From assembly GCF_025144725.1 (NCBI RefSeq), contig NZ_JALXKS010000027.1, forward strand, positions 1-42,900: 42,900 nt of DNA. The letters are read 5' to 3'. Positions 25,269 to 37,213 of this stretch are shown here, piece after piece (position 1 is the stretch's first letter; every line of letters begins with the position of its first letter). Origin of the DNA: Brevibacterium sp. p3-SID960. Its GTDB lineage: Bacteria > Actinomycetota > Actinomycetes > Actinomycetales > Brevibacteriaceae. Made by a program: the position numbers and the translations under genes. Under the pieces are notes generated by a model that saw nothing but the letters and a program-made list of their open reading frames with translations, had not been told where the DNA came from and searched no databases.

Positions 25269-25590
25269 TCAGTCCATCCGCTGAGGTGGTGCCGGCGGAG
25301 CAGCGAGCCGGCGGCCGCCGATGCGGGTCACCTCACCGCGCCTGACAGCCTCGCGCACCGCAGAGTGGAATCAGCCGGGACCCCAGCGGCGGGCGCCGAA
25401 AGAGCTGCCGCTCGGTCAGCGGGCCGCGCTCGCGGACGAACCGGACGACACCCTCGATCTCCTTCTCACTCACCTCAGGCGGGACGTCACGCGAGGAGAC
25501 CGACGCCCAGTGCGCATAGCCACCGGCCGATCCTGGTCCCGGACGCAGCCGGGAGATCCCGCGCGGCTGGCCGCCGCATCGACGGGGCAC
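25269..25590 (-). pseudogene. Decayed gene with a winged-helix-like C-terminal segment
   Basis: Two parts of one protein are readable on the minus strand in different frames. The upstream part reads EVSEKEIEGVVRFVRERGP then LTERQLF; the downstream part reads FHSAVREAVRRGEVTRIGG then RRLAAPP, ending at TGA 25269-25271. Between them a frameshift near 25400 and an in-frame TGA (ARRWGPG-stop-FHS) break the frame. Both parts have normal high-GC codon use. The helical pattern suggests a winged-helix domain, but the family is not recognised. The 5' end fades where the AraC module begins, so insertion of that module may have broken it. A sequencing error could explain only one of the two lesions. Confidence 0.6.
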
Positions 25591-25619
25591 CTCGGAGCAG
25601 TAGTGCTGTCGCGCTTCGG

Positions 25620-26576
25620 CTATTGGCGCTGTCGTCGACGGACGGAGCCGGGGGTATATCCGTTGATTCGGGTGAAGGCGCGATTGAACGCAGCCTCCGA
25701 TTGGTACCCCAGTTCGGCGGCGAGACGGGTGGCGGTGATGTCCTCGTCACGCAACCTTGATGCGGCAACGCTCATGCGCCAGCGAGTGAGGTATGCGATC
25801 GGTGATTCACCGGCAAGTGTCGTGAAGCGGTTGCTGAACGACGACCTCGACATCGTTGCAAGCTGTGCGAGGCGGTCGAGGCTCCACTCATTGCCAGGGT
25901 CATGGTGGATTGCTTCGATCACGCGACCGATTCGTTGGTCTTCGAGTGCGCGCAACCAACCCGCAGGCGTCGTCGCACCGTTCATGAGCCAGGAGCGGAT
26001 CGCTTGGACGACAATAATGTCGGCGAGTCTGGTGGCGACGGCTTCGCCGCCGATCTGTGGGTGGGAGAGCTCACCCGCCATCAGACGCAGCGTGTCCTTG
26101 ATCGAGGACGCTGCAGAGAGAGCGTCACCACCGATGAAGAGCACAGCGGGCAGAGTGCGCATCAACTCGCGGGCAGCGGGATCGTCGAACGACACAATGC
26201 CGCAGATCAACTGCGCTGCACGGCCAGGACCCCCATATTTGAGTATTGAATACAGAGGATTCACATACTCCTGGGGCAGCTGGTCGACCCTCGGGCCGCG
26301 GCGCGCGTCGTCTTCGCTCAGCAGGTCATGACCAAGGCCGTGAGGAACAAGGGCGAGGTCTCCAGCGCGCATCTCGATCGGATCCGCTTCGGGCAAGCGT
26401 AGCCAGCACGTCCCTGCGGTGACGACGTGAAAGCTCACAGAGTCGGCGATCGCGGGCATCTCCAGCGCCCACGGCTCCGAGAGCTCGGCATGGCAGTAGA
26501 AGGTGCTGCGCATTCGGAGCGTGTGGAGTACGCGTGCCAGCCGATCCTGATGTTCAACGCGCTGGGTGACGTCCAT
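25620..26576 (-). CDS. AraC-family transcriptional regulator (cupin_6 type)
   Basis: A 318-aa protein. The N-terminal cupin-like effector domain (about 10-190) has FHVVTAGTCWLRL and MRAGDLALVPHGLGHDL. The C-terminal pair of HTH motifs has WSLDRLAQLATMSRSSFSNRF and LAAELGYQSEAAFNRAF, ending GYTPGSVRRRQRQ. Start chosen at ATG 26576 because family homology begins there; an in-frame ATG at 26654 is the alternative and neither has a clear ribosome site. It diverges from the NmrA-like gene, its probable target. Base composition is visibly AT-richer than the flanks. Confidence 0.87.
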   Translation of the reverse strand: MDVTQRVEHQDRLARVLHTLRMRSTFYCHAELSEPWALEMPAIADSVSFHVVTAGTCWLRLPEADPIEMRAGDLALVPHGLGHDLLSEDDARRGPRVDQLPQEYVNPLYSILKYGGPGRAAQLICGIVSFDDPAARELMRTLPAVLFIGGDALSAASSIKDTLRLMAGELSHPQIGGEAVATRLADIIVVQAIRSWLMNGATTPAGWLRALEDQRIGRVIEAIHHDPGNEWSLDRLAQLATMSRSSFSNRFTTLAGESPIAYLTRWRMSVAASRLRDEDITATRLAAELGYQSEAAFNRAFTRINGYTPGSVRRRQRQ

Positions 26577-26720
26577 GATGCAATCGTGCCACACGAACGA
26601 ACAGATACTCCGCGAGACCGGATGCACGAGCAAGAAAGATGTCCTTTCGAGCATGGTTTCGCCAGACAGTGGTGCATAGCGTAGAGGAACAGTCAAACGA
26701 ATATTCCGGGAGGAACTACT

Positions 26721-27590
26721 ATGTACGCCATTGCAGGGGCCACAGGCAGAGTCGGATCGGTGACCGCACAGATACTGCTCGATGCAGGGGTCGACGTGCG
26801 CGTTCTCGTGCGCCGTAAGTCGGATGGGGAAGCGTGGGAGACACAAGGCGCCGAGACACGGATCACCTCTTTGGAAGATCAGGCGGTGTTGAGCGATGCA
26901 CTCGACGACGTAGCAGGGTTATTCGTGCTGCTGCCGTTCGATCTGACCGCCGATAACCTCGGAGCTCACGCCGACGCGCTGATTGCTTCGATCACGGGTG
27001 CGGTCGCTGCCCAGCAGGTACCGCACGTCGTCGTGCTCTCATCAGGTGGAGCAGACCTGGCCGAAGGCACCGGCCCGGTCACGGGGCTGCACCGATTAGA
27101 GCAGGCACTCCTCGCGACCGGTACGACAGCGACCGCGCTGCGCCCGGGTCACTTTCAGGAGAAAGTGTCCGACGTGATCGACGTCGCCCGAAACAGCGGC
27201 ATCTATCCGGTGTTCGCGGCGTCGGCCGACGTACCGCTTCCCATGGTCGCGACCCGCGACATAGGAGCCGTAGCAGCCCAGATGCTACTCTCACCACCCA
27301 CCCGTAGCGAGGCCATCGATATCATCGGCCCCTCCTACACAGAACGTCATGTCGCCATGATGCTCGGTGAGGGCCTCGGGCGCAAGCTACATGTCGCCAC
27401 GATGCCCGAGGAGGCCTGGGCCGACGCGCTGATCGATGCGGGATTCCGCCCGCACATCGCAGAGAGCCTCGCCGAGCTGTACCGGGCCGGCGAACAGGGG
27501 CTGCTCGCGCCGCGCGGCCACCGCAGCATCCGAGTGGAGACGAGCATCGACGTCACCCTCGATCGTCTGCTCGCCCCACGGGCTGAGTAA
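26721..27590 (+). CDS. NmrA-like NAD(P)-binding protein (atypical SDR)
   Basis: A 289-aa Rossmann protein. It starts MYAIAGATGRVGSVTAQILL, the GATGxxG motif of the NmrA/quinone-reductase-2 group. Further motifs are VVVLSSGGA, then ALRPGHFQEKV and VATRDIGAVAAQMLL. Members act as NADPH:quinone reductases or redox sensors; the role here is unknown. The ATG has a GGGAGGAA site. It is divergent from the AraC regulator and followed 5 nt later by the DUF1772 gene, forming a small regulated module. Confidence 0.88.
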   Translation: MYAIAGATGRVGSVTAQILLDAGVDVRVLVRRKSDGEAWETQGAETRITSLEDQAVLSDALDDVAGLFVLLPFDLTADNLGAHADALIASITGAVAAQQVPHVVVLSSGGADLAEGTGPVTGLHRLEQALLATGTTATALRPGHFQEKVSDVIDVARNSGIYPVFAASADVPLPMVATRDIGAVAAQMLLSPPTRSEAIDIIGPSYTERHVAMMLGEGLGRKLHVATMPEEAWADALIDAGFRPHIAESLAELYRAGEQGLLAPRGHRSIRVETSIDVTLDRLLAPRAE

Positions 27591-27595
27591 GCATC

Positions 27596-28078
27596 GTGTT
27601 GGCCTTCGCATCCACGGCGGCGCTCGCGGTCTCCCTCATCACCAACGGGATGCTGGCCGGCCTGTTCTTCGTGTTCTCCTGCGCAATCTACCCTGGGTTC
27701 CGACGCCTGGACGACCGCAGCTACGTCCGAGCATTCCGCGCTATCAATAGGTCAATCCTGAACGTTTGGTTCCTCAGCGTCTTCTGCGCCGCACCGCTCA
27801 CCGCCATAGCAAGCGCGATCTTGATCATCGGTCGAGAAGAGCCGACACCTTTCGGCTGGCTCGTCGCGGGCGCTGCCTGCTCAGTGCTCACCTTCGTCAT
27901 CACCGCCGTCGGGAATGTGCCTCTGAACCGTGCCCTCGAGGTGGCTCCCGTCGATACTGAGCAACAACAGCGCAGGGCTCGCCAGGATTTCGACGCCCGC
28001 TGGAACACATGTAACCATGCCCGCACCCTCTCAAGCATTGTCGCGCTCACAGCCCTGGCGATCTCTTCCACAGGCTGA
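27596..28078 (+). CDS. DUF1772 (anthrone oxygenase-like) membrane protein
   Basis: A 160-aa protein with four predicted helices. It shows the family motifs NGMLAGLFFVFSCAIYPGF early, GNVPLNRAL in the third quarter, and RWNTCNHARTLSSIVA before the last helix. DUF1772 includes fungal anthrone oxygenases; bacterial members are uncharacterised but often sit beside NmrA-like genes. GTG 27596, 5 nt after the NmrA-like stop, with a weak ribosome site, suggests coupled translation. Confidence 0.82.
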   Translation: MLAFASTAALAVSLITNGMLAGLFFVFSCAIYPGFRRLDDRSYVRAFRAINRSILNVWFLSVFCAAPLTAIASAILIIGREEPTPFGWLVAGAACSVLTFVITAVGNVPLNRALEVAPVDTEQQQRRARQDFDARWNTCNHARTLSSIVALTALAISSTG

Positions 28079-28203
28079 GAAGGTGGCCAGGAACAAGCTC
28101 GTCTGCTCCTCCGGGGCGTGGCGAGGAAGCAATGCCAGAACTGCTCGACGCAGGTGCAAGCTCCGTCATGACGCAGCGGTCCGATATGAGCAACCGGGGG
28201 CTC

Positions 28204-28222
28204 AGGGGCGGACTGCGCCCCT
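28204..28222. terminator. Hairpin between convergent DUF1772 and mntR genes
   Basis: AGGGGCG - 5 nt - CGCCCCT, a perfect 7-bp stem in the 234-bp gap between the DUF1772 gene (plus) and the mntR gene (minus). It could terminate both. No T-tract. I see no coding region in the rest of the gap. Confidence 0.4.
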
Positions 28223-28312
28223 CGGGAATACCTGTCCGCCGGTAGAGAGAAGATGAGCTGCCGGTTCGCAGCGTTCAGCACCCGCTGCGTCGGGTCGATT
28301 GCAAGTACATCC

Positions 28313-30609
<2,297 letters not shown>

Positions 30610-30755
30610 CTACCTCCCGAGGCGGAATACGGCGTGGGGTCGCTGGCTCAATCGTAGTCCGTCGCAGCGGCCCGGCACCACACCCAGGGCGAAGCCCGAC
30701 TGCAGCTCCGGCTGTGACTCTGCCCACGCCTCGGCAAAGTCCTACACTTGAGCCC

Positions 30756-31361
30756 ATGAGCGATCACGACGATGTGTCTGTTCCCCATGCCTTCGCCGCG
30801 ACCCCGCAGCTGGCCGGCACACGGGTGCTGCTGCGCCGGGTCGAGGTCTCCGACGCCGAGGCGCTGGCCGCCGCCGTCGGGGACCTCCCGTCCTCGTGGG
30901 TGACGAGTGTGCCCGCGCCCGAGGCGATGGCTGATGAGATCGAGCGCCGGCAGGGCCTGCAGGCGGCTGGGTCGATGGCGCCGTTCGCGGTCGTGGCAGA
31001 CGGCCGGCCGGTGGGCATGACGACGTTCATGAACATCGATGCCGCCAACCGGCGGGTCGAGATCGGCTCGACGTGGCTGTCTCCTGCCGTGCAGGGCACC
31101 GGAGTGAATGCAGAGGCGAAGCTGCTGCTTCTCACCCGCGCGTTCGAGGCCCTTGACTGCATTGCGGTGGAGTTCCGCACGCACTTCCACAACTTCCAGT
31201 CCCGAGCGGCGATCGAACGCCTCGGCGCGAAGTCCGATGGGGTGCTGCGCTCCCACCAGCTGTTCAACGGAGTGCTGCGGGATACGGCGGTCTATTCGAT
31301 CATCGCCTGCGAATGGCCCACGGTGAAGCGGGGCCTGGAGCACCGGCTGGCCGGCCGCTGA
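30756..31361 (+). CDS. GNAT-family N-acetyltransferase (RimJ/RimL type)
   Basis: A 201-aa acetyltransferase. It contains GTRVLLRRVEVSDAEAL, then VGMTTFMNID and the acetyl-CoA-binding stretch EIGSTWLSPAVQGTGVNAEAK, and VEFRTHFHNFQSRAAIERLGAKSDG typical of the RimJ/RimL group. Substrate unknown. The ATG at 30756 lies 7 nt after a TACACT -10 hexamer (30743-30748) and has no ribosome site, so the mRNA is probably leaderless. Diverges from guaB. Confidence 0.87.
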   Translation: MSDHDDVSVPHAFAATPQLAGTRVLLRRVEVSDAEALAAAVGDLPSSWVTSVPAPEAMADEIERRQGLQAAGSMAPFAVVADGRPVGMTTFMNIDAANRRVEIGSTWLSPAVQGTGVNAEAKLLLLTRAFEALDCIAVEFRTHFHNFQSRAAIERLGAKSDGVLRSHQLFNGVLRDTAVYSIIACEWPTVKRGLEHRLAGR

Positions 31362-31442
31362 GGTCAGCGTCGCGTTCGGCGATCCGCCGGAAGGTCACAA
31401 CGCTGCGCACACCGAGGCGCTCCGCGTGCTCAGGCGGGTGGC

Positions 31443-32354
31443 TCACCGGCGATGTCCTCCTGTACAGGGGCCGGTGGGCTCCGGAGTCGGCCTGCGCAGA
31501 GACGTGACCGGCATGAGGCAGACGAACAGGAAGATGACAACTGCGAGGGTGATCCCGGCCGGGACCATGACGCTTGTCGTGTCGTAGGCCGGCACAGCCT
31601 TGATGAACATGACGATTCCGACCGTCAGGCCCATGCTGCCGAGCACCCAGCCGCCACCGAGGATGAAGGCGATGATCGGGTTGACCGCCATCATGCGCAC
31701 CATGAAGACAGCCCCACCGAGAACCGAAAGCGTCACGGACCAGCAGCACAGGAACACCACGAGCAGGTGTGCCGCATCCGGTTCCCAGCTGTCGATGAAG
31801 AGCCCCGAAGGTGCGAAGTCAACCACGTACGGCCACACCAGCGTCGAGACTGTCAGCAGCCCGGCGTTCACCGCCGAGGTCGCGAAGATGAACGCCGCAA
31901 CCGGCAGCCACTTCTGACCAGCGGTGGAGAAGACCATGCTGTAGTCCATGAATGGGAACATCCAGGACAGGACGACGAGGAAGATGAGGCCCATGAGTCC
32001 CGCGTGCTCGGCCGGGACGACCTCTCCCGTCTTGCCGAGCAGCATCTCCGCCCCGACGATTAAGACGATGACGGCCCCGGCTGCGGCCAGTGCGAGGCTG
32101 ACGAGTACGGCCCGACCGAAGCGCGGCAGCCATCTGATCGGCTTCTCGCCGTTATCGGAGAAGACCTCCTCGCGCTGCCGGTCGAGTTCGCTGAGATCGT
32201 AGCGCCCGTCGACCCGCGGCACACCGGCAGCGTACATGTACGGCTCCTCACGGCGCGGGTGCGGCACACGCGGTCCCGGCGGCGTCCGCTGCGCTGGCGG
32301 CTGGGGAGGCTGCGGGGGCACAGTCCGGTCCGAAGGCGGGTTGGGATCGGTCAT
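31443..32354 (-). CDS. Unknown membrane protein with a proline-rich N-terminus
   Basis: Not recognised. A 303-aa protein with a Pro/Arg-rich cytoplasmic N-terminus (about 1-45), a charged segment and about six membrane helices from residue 80 to 280, including MFPFMDYSMVFSTAGQKWLPV and a Gly-rich FILGGGWVLGSMGL. The C-terminus is Pro-rich and basic. ATG 32354 is the only good start. It converges with the GNAT gene; an imperfect CGGCG-atc-CGCCG hairpin (31377-31389) lies between. It follows the pseudouridine synthase gene by 65 nt on the same strand. Confidence 0.8.
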   Translation of the reverse strand: MTDPNPPSDRTVPPQPPQPPAQRTPPGPRVPHPRREEPYMYAAGVPRVDGRYDLSELDRQREEVFSDNGEKPIRWLPRFGRAVLVSLALAAAGAVIVLIVGAEMLLGKTGEVVPAEHAGLMGLIFLVVLSWMFPFMDYSMVFSTAGQKWLPVAAFIFATSAVNAGLLTVSTLVWPYVVDFAPSGLFIDSWEPDAAHLLVVFLCCWSVTLSVLGGAVFMVRMMAVNPIIAFILGGGWVLGSMGLTVGIVMFIKAVPAYDTTSVMVPAGITLAVVIFLFVCLMPVTSLRRPTPEPTGPCTGGHRR

Positions 32355-32419
32355 GGTGCCACTGTAATGGCGGGCCGGCCCACCTCAGGTTGCGCTGCAG
32401 TGGCAGCCCTGTGACATCC

Positions 32420-33433
32420 TCATCCACCCAGCTGCGCCCACGCGGCGGCCGCGTCGAGCCGCAGCCCGGTGGCGAACCGCCGCTGCTGTCCGGTCAACGG
32501 GTCGGTGAAGGCGAGCGCGGATGCCAGCAGCTGCAAGGGCGAGGAGAAGTCGTAGGGATCCGGGTTGTCATCGACCGGATAGACCGGGTCGCCGAGGATC
32601 GGCAGGCCCAGTGCGTGCATGTGCACCCGCAGCTGGTGGGTCTTGCCGGTCACCGGCTGCAGCTCGAACTCCCCGATGCTTACGCCTCCCTCCCCCGTTC
32701 CCGAGGCGGTGGGCACCTGGCCGCCGGCTGGCACCTCGTGCACGGCTGTCAGCCGGATCCGGGTGTGGGCGTTGGGCTCACCGAGCACTTCGCGGACCTG
32801 GCGGTCACCAGCGGTCTTCTCCAGCCGGGTGCGGCGCTCACCGGGCAACGAGCCCGGGTCGAAGCCCAGCGGCAGCACTGCCAGCGCCCGGTAGGTCTTC
32901 GTCACCTTCCGGTCTTGGAACAGCCGCTGATAGCGTCCACGGGATTCCGGCCGGCGCGAGAGCACGAGCAGCCCGGCAGTGACCCGGTCGAGTCGGTGGA
33001 TGGCGACGAGATCCGGTTCGCGGCGGTCGACGCGCAGCCGGGTGACGGCGCATTCGCGTACGAACCGGCCGTTGGGGGTGCTGGCCAGAAAGTGCGGCTT
33101 GTCGACGACGAGCACATCCTCGTCCTCGTCCACGATGCCGATCTCGAACGGCACCCGGGGCTCGGGCGGCACCGGGCGGTGGAACCAGTAGAACGCTCCG
33201 GGGATGACCGGGTCCTCCAGCCGGGCGGGTCCGGCCTCGGCGGTGCACAGGCGGCCGTCGGCCACGAGAGCAGCCCGCGCCTCGGGTGTGGAGCCCGGCA
33301 CGAGGACGGCGAGCATCTCATCGACGCTGCCCGGCACCGGGGCGTCGGAAAGCGCGTGGGTCTCATGCCCGCCGGGGGCGCGCAGGCGCGTGGCGGAGAT
33401 CCCCTCTCGTGGGGGCAGCGGACTGCGAGGCAT
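32420..33433 (-). CDS. RluA-family pseudouridine synthase
   Basis: A 337-aa RNA pseudouridine synthase. The catalytic motif HRLDRVTAG is present with its Asp, preceded by EDVLVVDKPHFLAS and followed by YRALAV and TGKTHQLRVHMHALGLPILGDPVYP. N-terminal sequence up to about residue 90 is not a clear S4 domain. The target (rRNA or tRNA) cannot be told from sequence. ATG 33433. Diverges from the HsmA-family gene. Confidence 0.9.
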   Translation of the reverse strand: MPRSPLPPREGISATRLRAPGGHETHALSDAPVPGSVDEMLAVLVPGSTPEARAALVADGRLCTAEAGPARLEDPVIPGAFYWFHRPVPPEPRVPFEIGIVDEDEDVLVVDKPHFLASTPNGRFVRECAVTRLRVDRREPDLVAIHRLDRVTAGLLVLSRRPESRGRYQRLFQDRKVTKTYRALAVLPLGFDPGSLPGERRTRLEKTAGDRQVREVLGEPNAHTRIRLTAVHEVPAGGQVPTASGTGEGGVSIGEFELQPVTGKTHQLRVHMHALGLPILGDPVYPVDDNPDPYDFSSPLQLLASALAFTDPLTGQQRRFATGLRLDAAAAWAQLGG

Positions 33434-33578
33434 GTGCCCAGCCTACGGGTTCAGCAGTCCTCTTCGCTCGCGCCGAGGATTCTGGGCGCCTCCTGCAGCC
33501 GGAGTCAACCATTCGGCTGATGCCGAGATCAGCCCCTGGCCCGAGGTGCGCGGCTTCCTGCCGTGCGACGATGGCGGC

Positions 33579-33980
33579 ATGCTGACACCTGCCATCATCT
33601 TCATCACCCTCGCGCTCATCTTCTACACCGTCGGCGTCTGGGCCGAGCACCTGCGCAGGAACCTCACCTGGACTCATGTCGTGTTCTTCGGCCTCGGTCT
33701 CGTCTGCGATGCCACCGGCACCGAATTCATGCGCCGCATCGCCGAATCCGGGGATGCGAACTTCTTCGCCGGCTCAGCTGCCGGGTTCCTCAGTCTGACG
33801 ATGGCGCTCACCGGCGCGCTGGCGCTGCTGCTCATGGCCATCCACTTCGTGTGGGCCGTCATCGTCATGATCCGCGGCACCGAGGAGGCCAAGGGCACCT
33901 TTCACCGCTTCTCGCTCATCGTGTGGATCATCTGGCTCGTCCCCTACTTCACAGGGATGGCGGCTTCAATGATCGGGTGA
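33579..33980 (+). CDS. HsmA-family (TIGR03987-like) small membrane protein
   Basis: A 133-aa protein with four helices. ITLALIFYTVGVWAEHL, HVVFFGLGLVCDATGTEFM and FHRFSLIVWIIWLVPYFTGM match the HsmA family, whose function is poorly known. The upstream in-frame extension to 33204 overlaps the pseudouridine synthase gene and is rejected. No ribosome site is obvious at ATG 33579. It is followed by a strong bidirectional terminator. Confidence 0.75.
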   Translation: MLTPAIIFITLALIFYTVGVWAEHLRRNLTWTHVVFFGLGLVCDATGTEFMRRIAESGDANFFAGSAAGFLSLTMALTGALALLLMAIHFVWAVIVMIRGTEEAKGTFHRFSLIVWIIWLVPYFTGMAASMIG

Positions 33981-34016
33981 GCGGCCCGCCGCCGGACCCG
34001 CTGGCTCTGATGACAG

Positions 34017-34053
34017 CACCGCGCCCCTGGGAGGTTATCCCAGGGGCGCGGTG
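34017..34053. terminator. Strong bidirectional terminator between HsmA and groEL
   Basis: CACCGCGCCCCTGGGA - GGTTA - TCCCAGGGGCGCGGTG: a perfect 16-bp stem with a 5-nt loop, lying between convergent genes (plus-strand stop 33980, groEL stop 34085). The most stable hairpin seen in the window. Confidence 0.92.
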
Positions 34054-34084
34054 TCTGTGCTGAGGCAAGCTCAGAGGCAGAGGG

Positions 34085-35680
<1,596 letters not shown>

Positions 35681-35726
35681 TCACTTCCTTCTGTGAAGTA
35701 CGAACAGTCTGCTCAGGCGCAGATGC

Positions 35727-36020
35727 TCAGCCGATGACGGCGAGCACGTCACGCGCCGAGAGCACGAGGTATTCCTCACCTGCGTACTTGACCTCGGTGC
35801 CGCCGTACTTGGAGTAGATGACCTTGTCACCCACGGCGACGTCGAGCGGCACGCGGGTGCCGTTGTCGGCGACGCGACCCGGGCCCACGGCGACGACTTC
35901 GCCTTCCTGCGGCTTCTCCTTGGCGGTGTCAGGGATGACGAGGCCGGATGCAGTGGTCTGCTCGGCTTCAACCTGACGGATGACGATCCGATCTTCGAGC
36001 GGCTTGATGGAGACCGACAT
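35727..36020 (-). CDS. groES: Co-chaperonin GroES (10 kDa)
   Basis: The 97-aa lid of the GroEL chamber. It reads [20 protein letters not shown], the mobile loop SGLVIPDTA, then [13 protein letters not shown] and a normal C-terminus. ATG 36020 has an AAAGGAG site; the longer frame to 36053 has none. First gene of groES-groEL, transcribed from a promoter flanked by two CIRCE elements. Confidence 0.97.
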   Translation of the reverse strand: MSVSIKPLEDRIVIRQVEAEQTTASGLVIPDTAKEKPQEGEVVAVGPGRVADNGTRVPLDVAVGDKVIYSKYGGTEVKYAGEEYLVLSARDVLAVIG

Positions 36021-36137
36021 GTGCGGACACTCTCCTTTGTCTGTAGTCCTCAACAGCGTCCTGCGGCGGGCACTGGGTAGTGCTGTGGCCTGCTCGTCGT
36101 CGCGGGTGCCGAGCGTGCCGATCCGCTTCAGGGGCTG

Positions 36138-36164
36138 TTAGCACTCATTGGCTTAGTGTGCTAA
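36138..36164. promoter_or_regulatory. CIRCE element 1 (HrcA operator)
   Basis: TTAGCACTC-N9-GTGTGCTAA, the HrcA-binding inverted repeat with one mismatch from GAGTGCTAA. It lies downstream of the groES -10, where bound HrcA would block transcription. Confidence 0.92.
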
Positions 36165-36168
36165 TTCG

Positions 36169-36198
36169 ACTTTAGAGCGCTGCTTGGCACTCGGTCAA
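36169..36198 (-). promoter_or_regulatory. groESL promoter
   Basis: On the minus strand, -35 TTGACC (36193-36198, inside the loop of CIRCE 2), 18-bp spacer and -10 TAAAGT (36169-36174). It lies between the two HrcA operators, with about 140 nt of leader before groES. Confidence 0.65.
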
Positions 36199-36210
36199 CT
36201 CGAGTGCCAA
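36184..36210. promoter_or_regulatory. CIRCE element 2 (HrcA operator)
   Basis: TTGGCACTC-N9-GAGTGCCAA, a perfect inverted repeat that differs from the consensus TTAGCACTC only by a symmetric A-to-G change. It overlaps the -35 of groES and lies 33 nt from the FNT gene stop. Confidence 0.88.
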
Positions 36211-36242
36211 TTCCGTCGTGGAACCGCAGCCAGCACGCAGGC

Positions 36243-37112
36243 TCAGTCGCGGGCTGCCTCTTCTTCGAGGTCTTCGAAGCTCAGCTCACCGCGGCGCACT
36301 GCCCGCAGGATCCGCCATGTGCGCGCCATCCGCGGCAGCGTGATGATGAGCAGCCCGCCGAGCATGTTGAACGGGATGACGATCGCCATCCACACAAGGA
36401 AGTCTGTGACCGAGATGTCAGCTCCGGCGACCATCGCGCCGAAGATGATCATCGCGTTGAGTGCACCGTGCAGCAGACCCAGCCCGATGACGATGAGCCC
36501 GGAGATCATCGAGATGACAGCGAAGACGACGTGGTTGTCGGTGCCCTGCTGCATGCGGGTGGTGAGCGTGATGGAGGCGCCGGCGAGCAGCGACAGGCAG
36601 ATCATCACGAGCAGCGAGGGATTGTCGACGTAGCTGGCCGCCTTGTCGACGAGGGTGCCGTGGTAGTCCGGCAGGGCGAGCACCGTCAGCCACATGAAGG
36701 CGAAGCCGCCGGCGAGGTTGGTCACGAGTTTGACGCTCCACAGCCGCAGCAGCTGGAGCCAGGTGCCCTGTCCGGCTGCGATCGCGTGGATGGGCAGCAG
36801 GAACTCCTCGGTGAACAGCTCCGAGTGGGCCATCTTGAGGGCGAACATGCCGATGCCGAAGGCCATGCCGGCGAGGATGTCGCTGCCGGTGGCCTGCAGC
36901 ACGAGGATCATCGCGAGGATGCCGAAGGACACGTCGATGCCGCCGAACAGGCCGGTGATGATGAGCTCGACCCACGTGCGGTTGAGCCGCTTGGCGCCGG
37001 TGGAGACCGTGGCGGCGGCTTCGTTGAGCAGCTCCGGTTCGATGTCGAAGTCGGTGTTGCCCAGCCGGCGGCGCTGCTCGGCTTCGTCGATGTCGGTCTG
37101 CGACTTCTTCAC
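36243..37112 (-). CDS. Formate/nitrite transporter (FNT) family channel, YfdC-like
   Basis: A 289-aa membrane protein with six helices. It shows ITGLFGGIDVSFGILAM, SELFTEEFLLPIHAI (the FNT SELFT/N motif), NLAGGFAFMW and the second-half repeat LLHGALNAMIIFGAMVAG. The N-terminus is charged (KKSQTDIDEAEQRRRLG), as in the YfdC subgroup. The ion carried is unknown. Start GTG 37112 with a GGAAGGGG site; the longer frame to 37163 runs into the rpf terminator. Confidence 0.88.
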   Translation of the reverse strand: MKKSQTDIDEAEQRRRLGNTDFDIEPELLNEAAATVSTGAKRLNRTWVELIITGLFGGIDVSFGILAMILVLQATGSDILAGMAFGIGMFALKMAHSELFTEEFLLPIHAIAAGQGTWLQLLRLWSVKLVTNLAGGFAFMWLTVLALPDYHGTLVDKAASYVDNPSLLVMICLSLLAGASITLTTRMQQGTDNHVVFAVISMISGLIVIGLGLLHGALNAMIIFGAMVAGADISVTDFLVWMAIVIPFNMLGGLLIITLPRMARTWRILRAVRRGELSFEDLEEEAARD

Positions 37113-37162
37113 GGATGCCCCCTTCCAGGCGTCTGGCCACCTGACCAGGGTACGGGATGACA

Positions 37163-37198
37163 CACCTCGGGCCCGGTGCGATGACCGGGCCCGAGGTG
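37163..37198 (-). terminator. Strong terminator after the rpf gene
   Basis: CACCTCGGGCCCGG - 8 nt - CCGGGCCCGAGGTG: a perfect 14-bp stem, extendable by one T-A pair in the loop, starting 16 nt past the rpf stop codon and separating it from the FNT gene start. Confidence 0.88.
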
Positions 37199-37213
37199 AT
37201 GGCTGGCTTCAGA

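Noticed and set aside
25321..26331. 336-aa plus-strand open frame opposite the AraC gene
   Set aside because: Mirrors the minus-strand AraC gene and pseudogene, with no motifs of its own.
25600..28312. Integrase, transposase or att site for the acquired module
   Set aside because: No recombinase frame, terminal inverted repeat or convincing duplicated target was seen at either edge.
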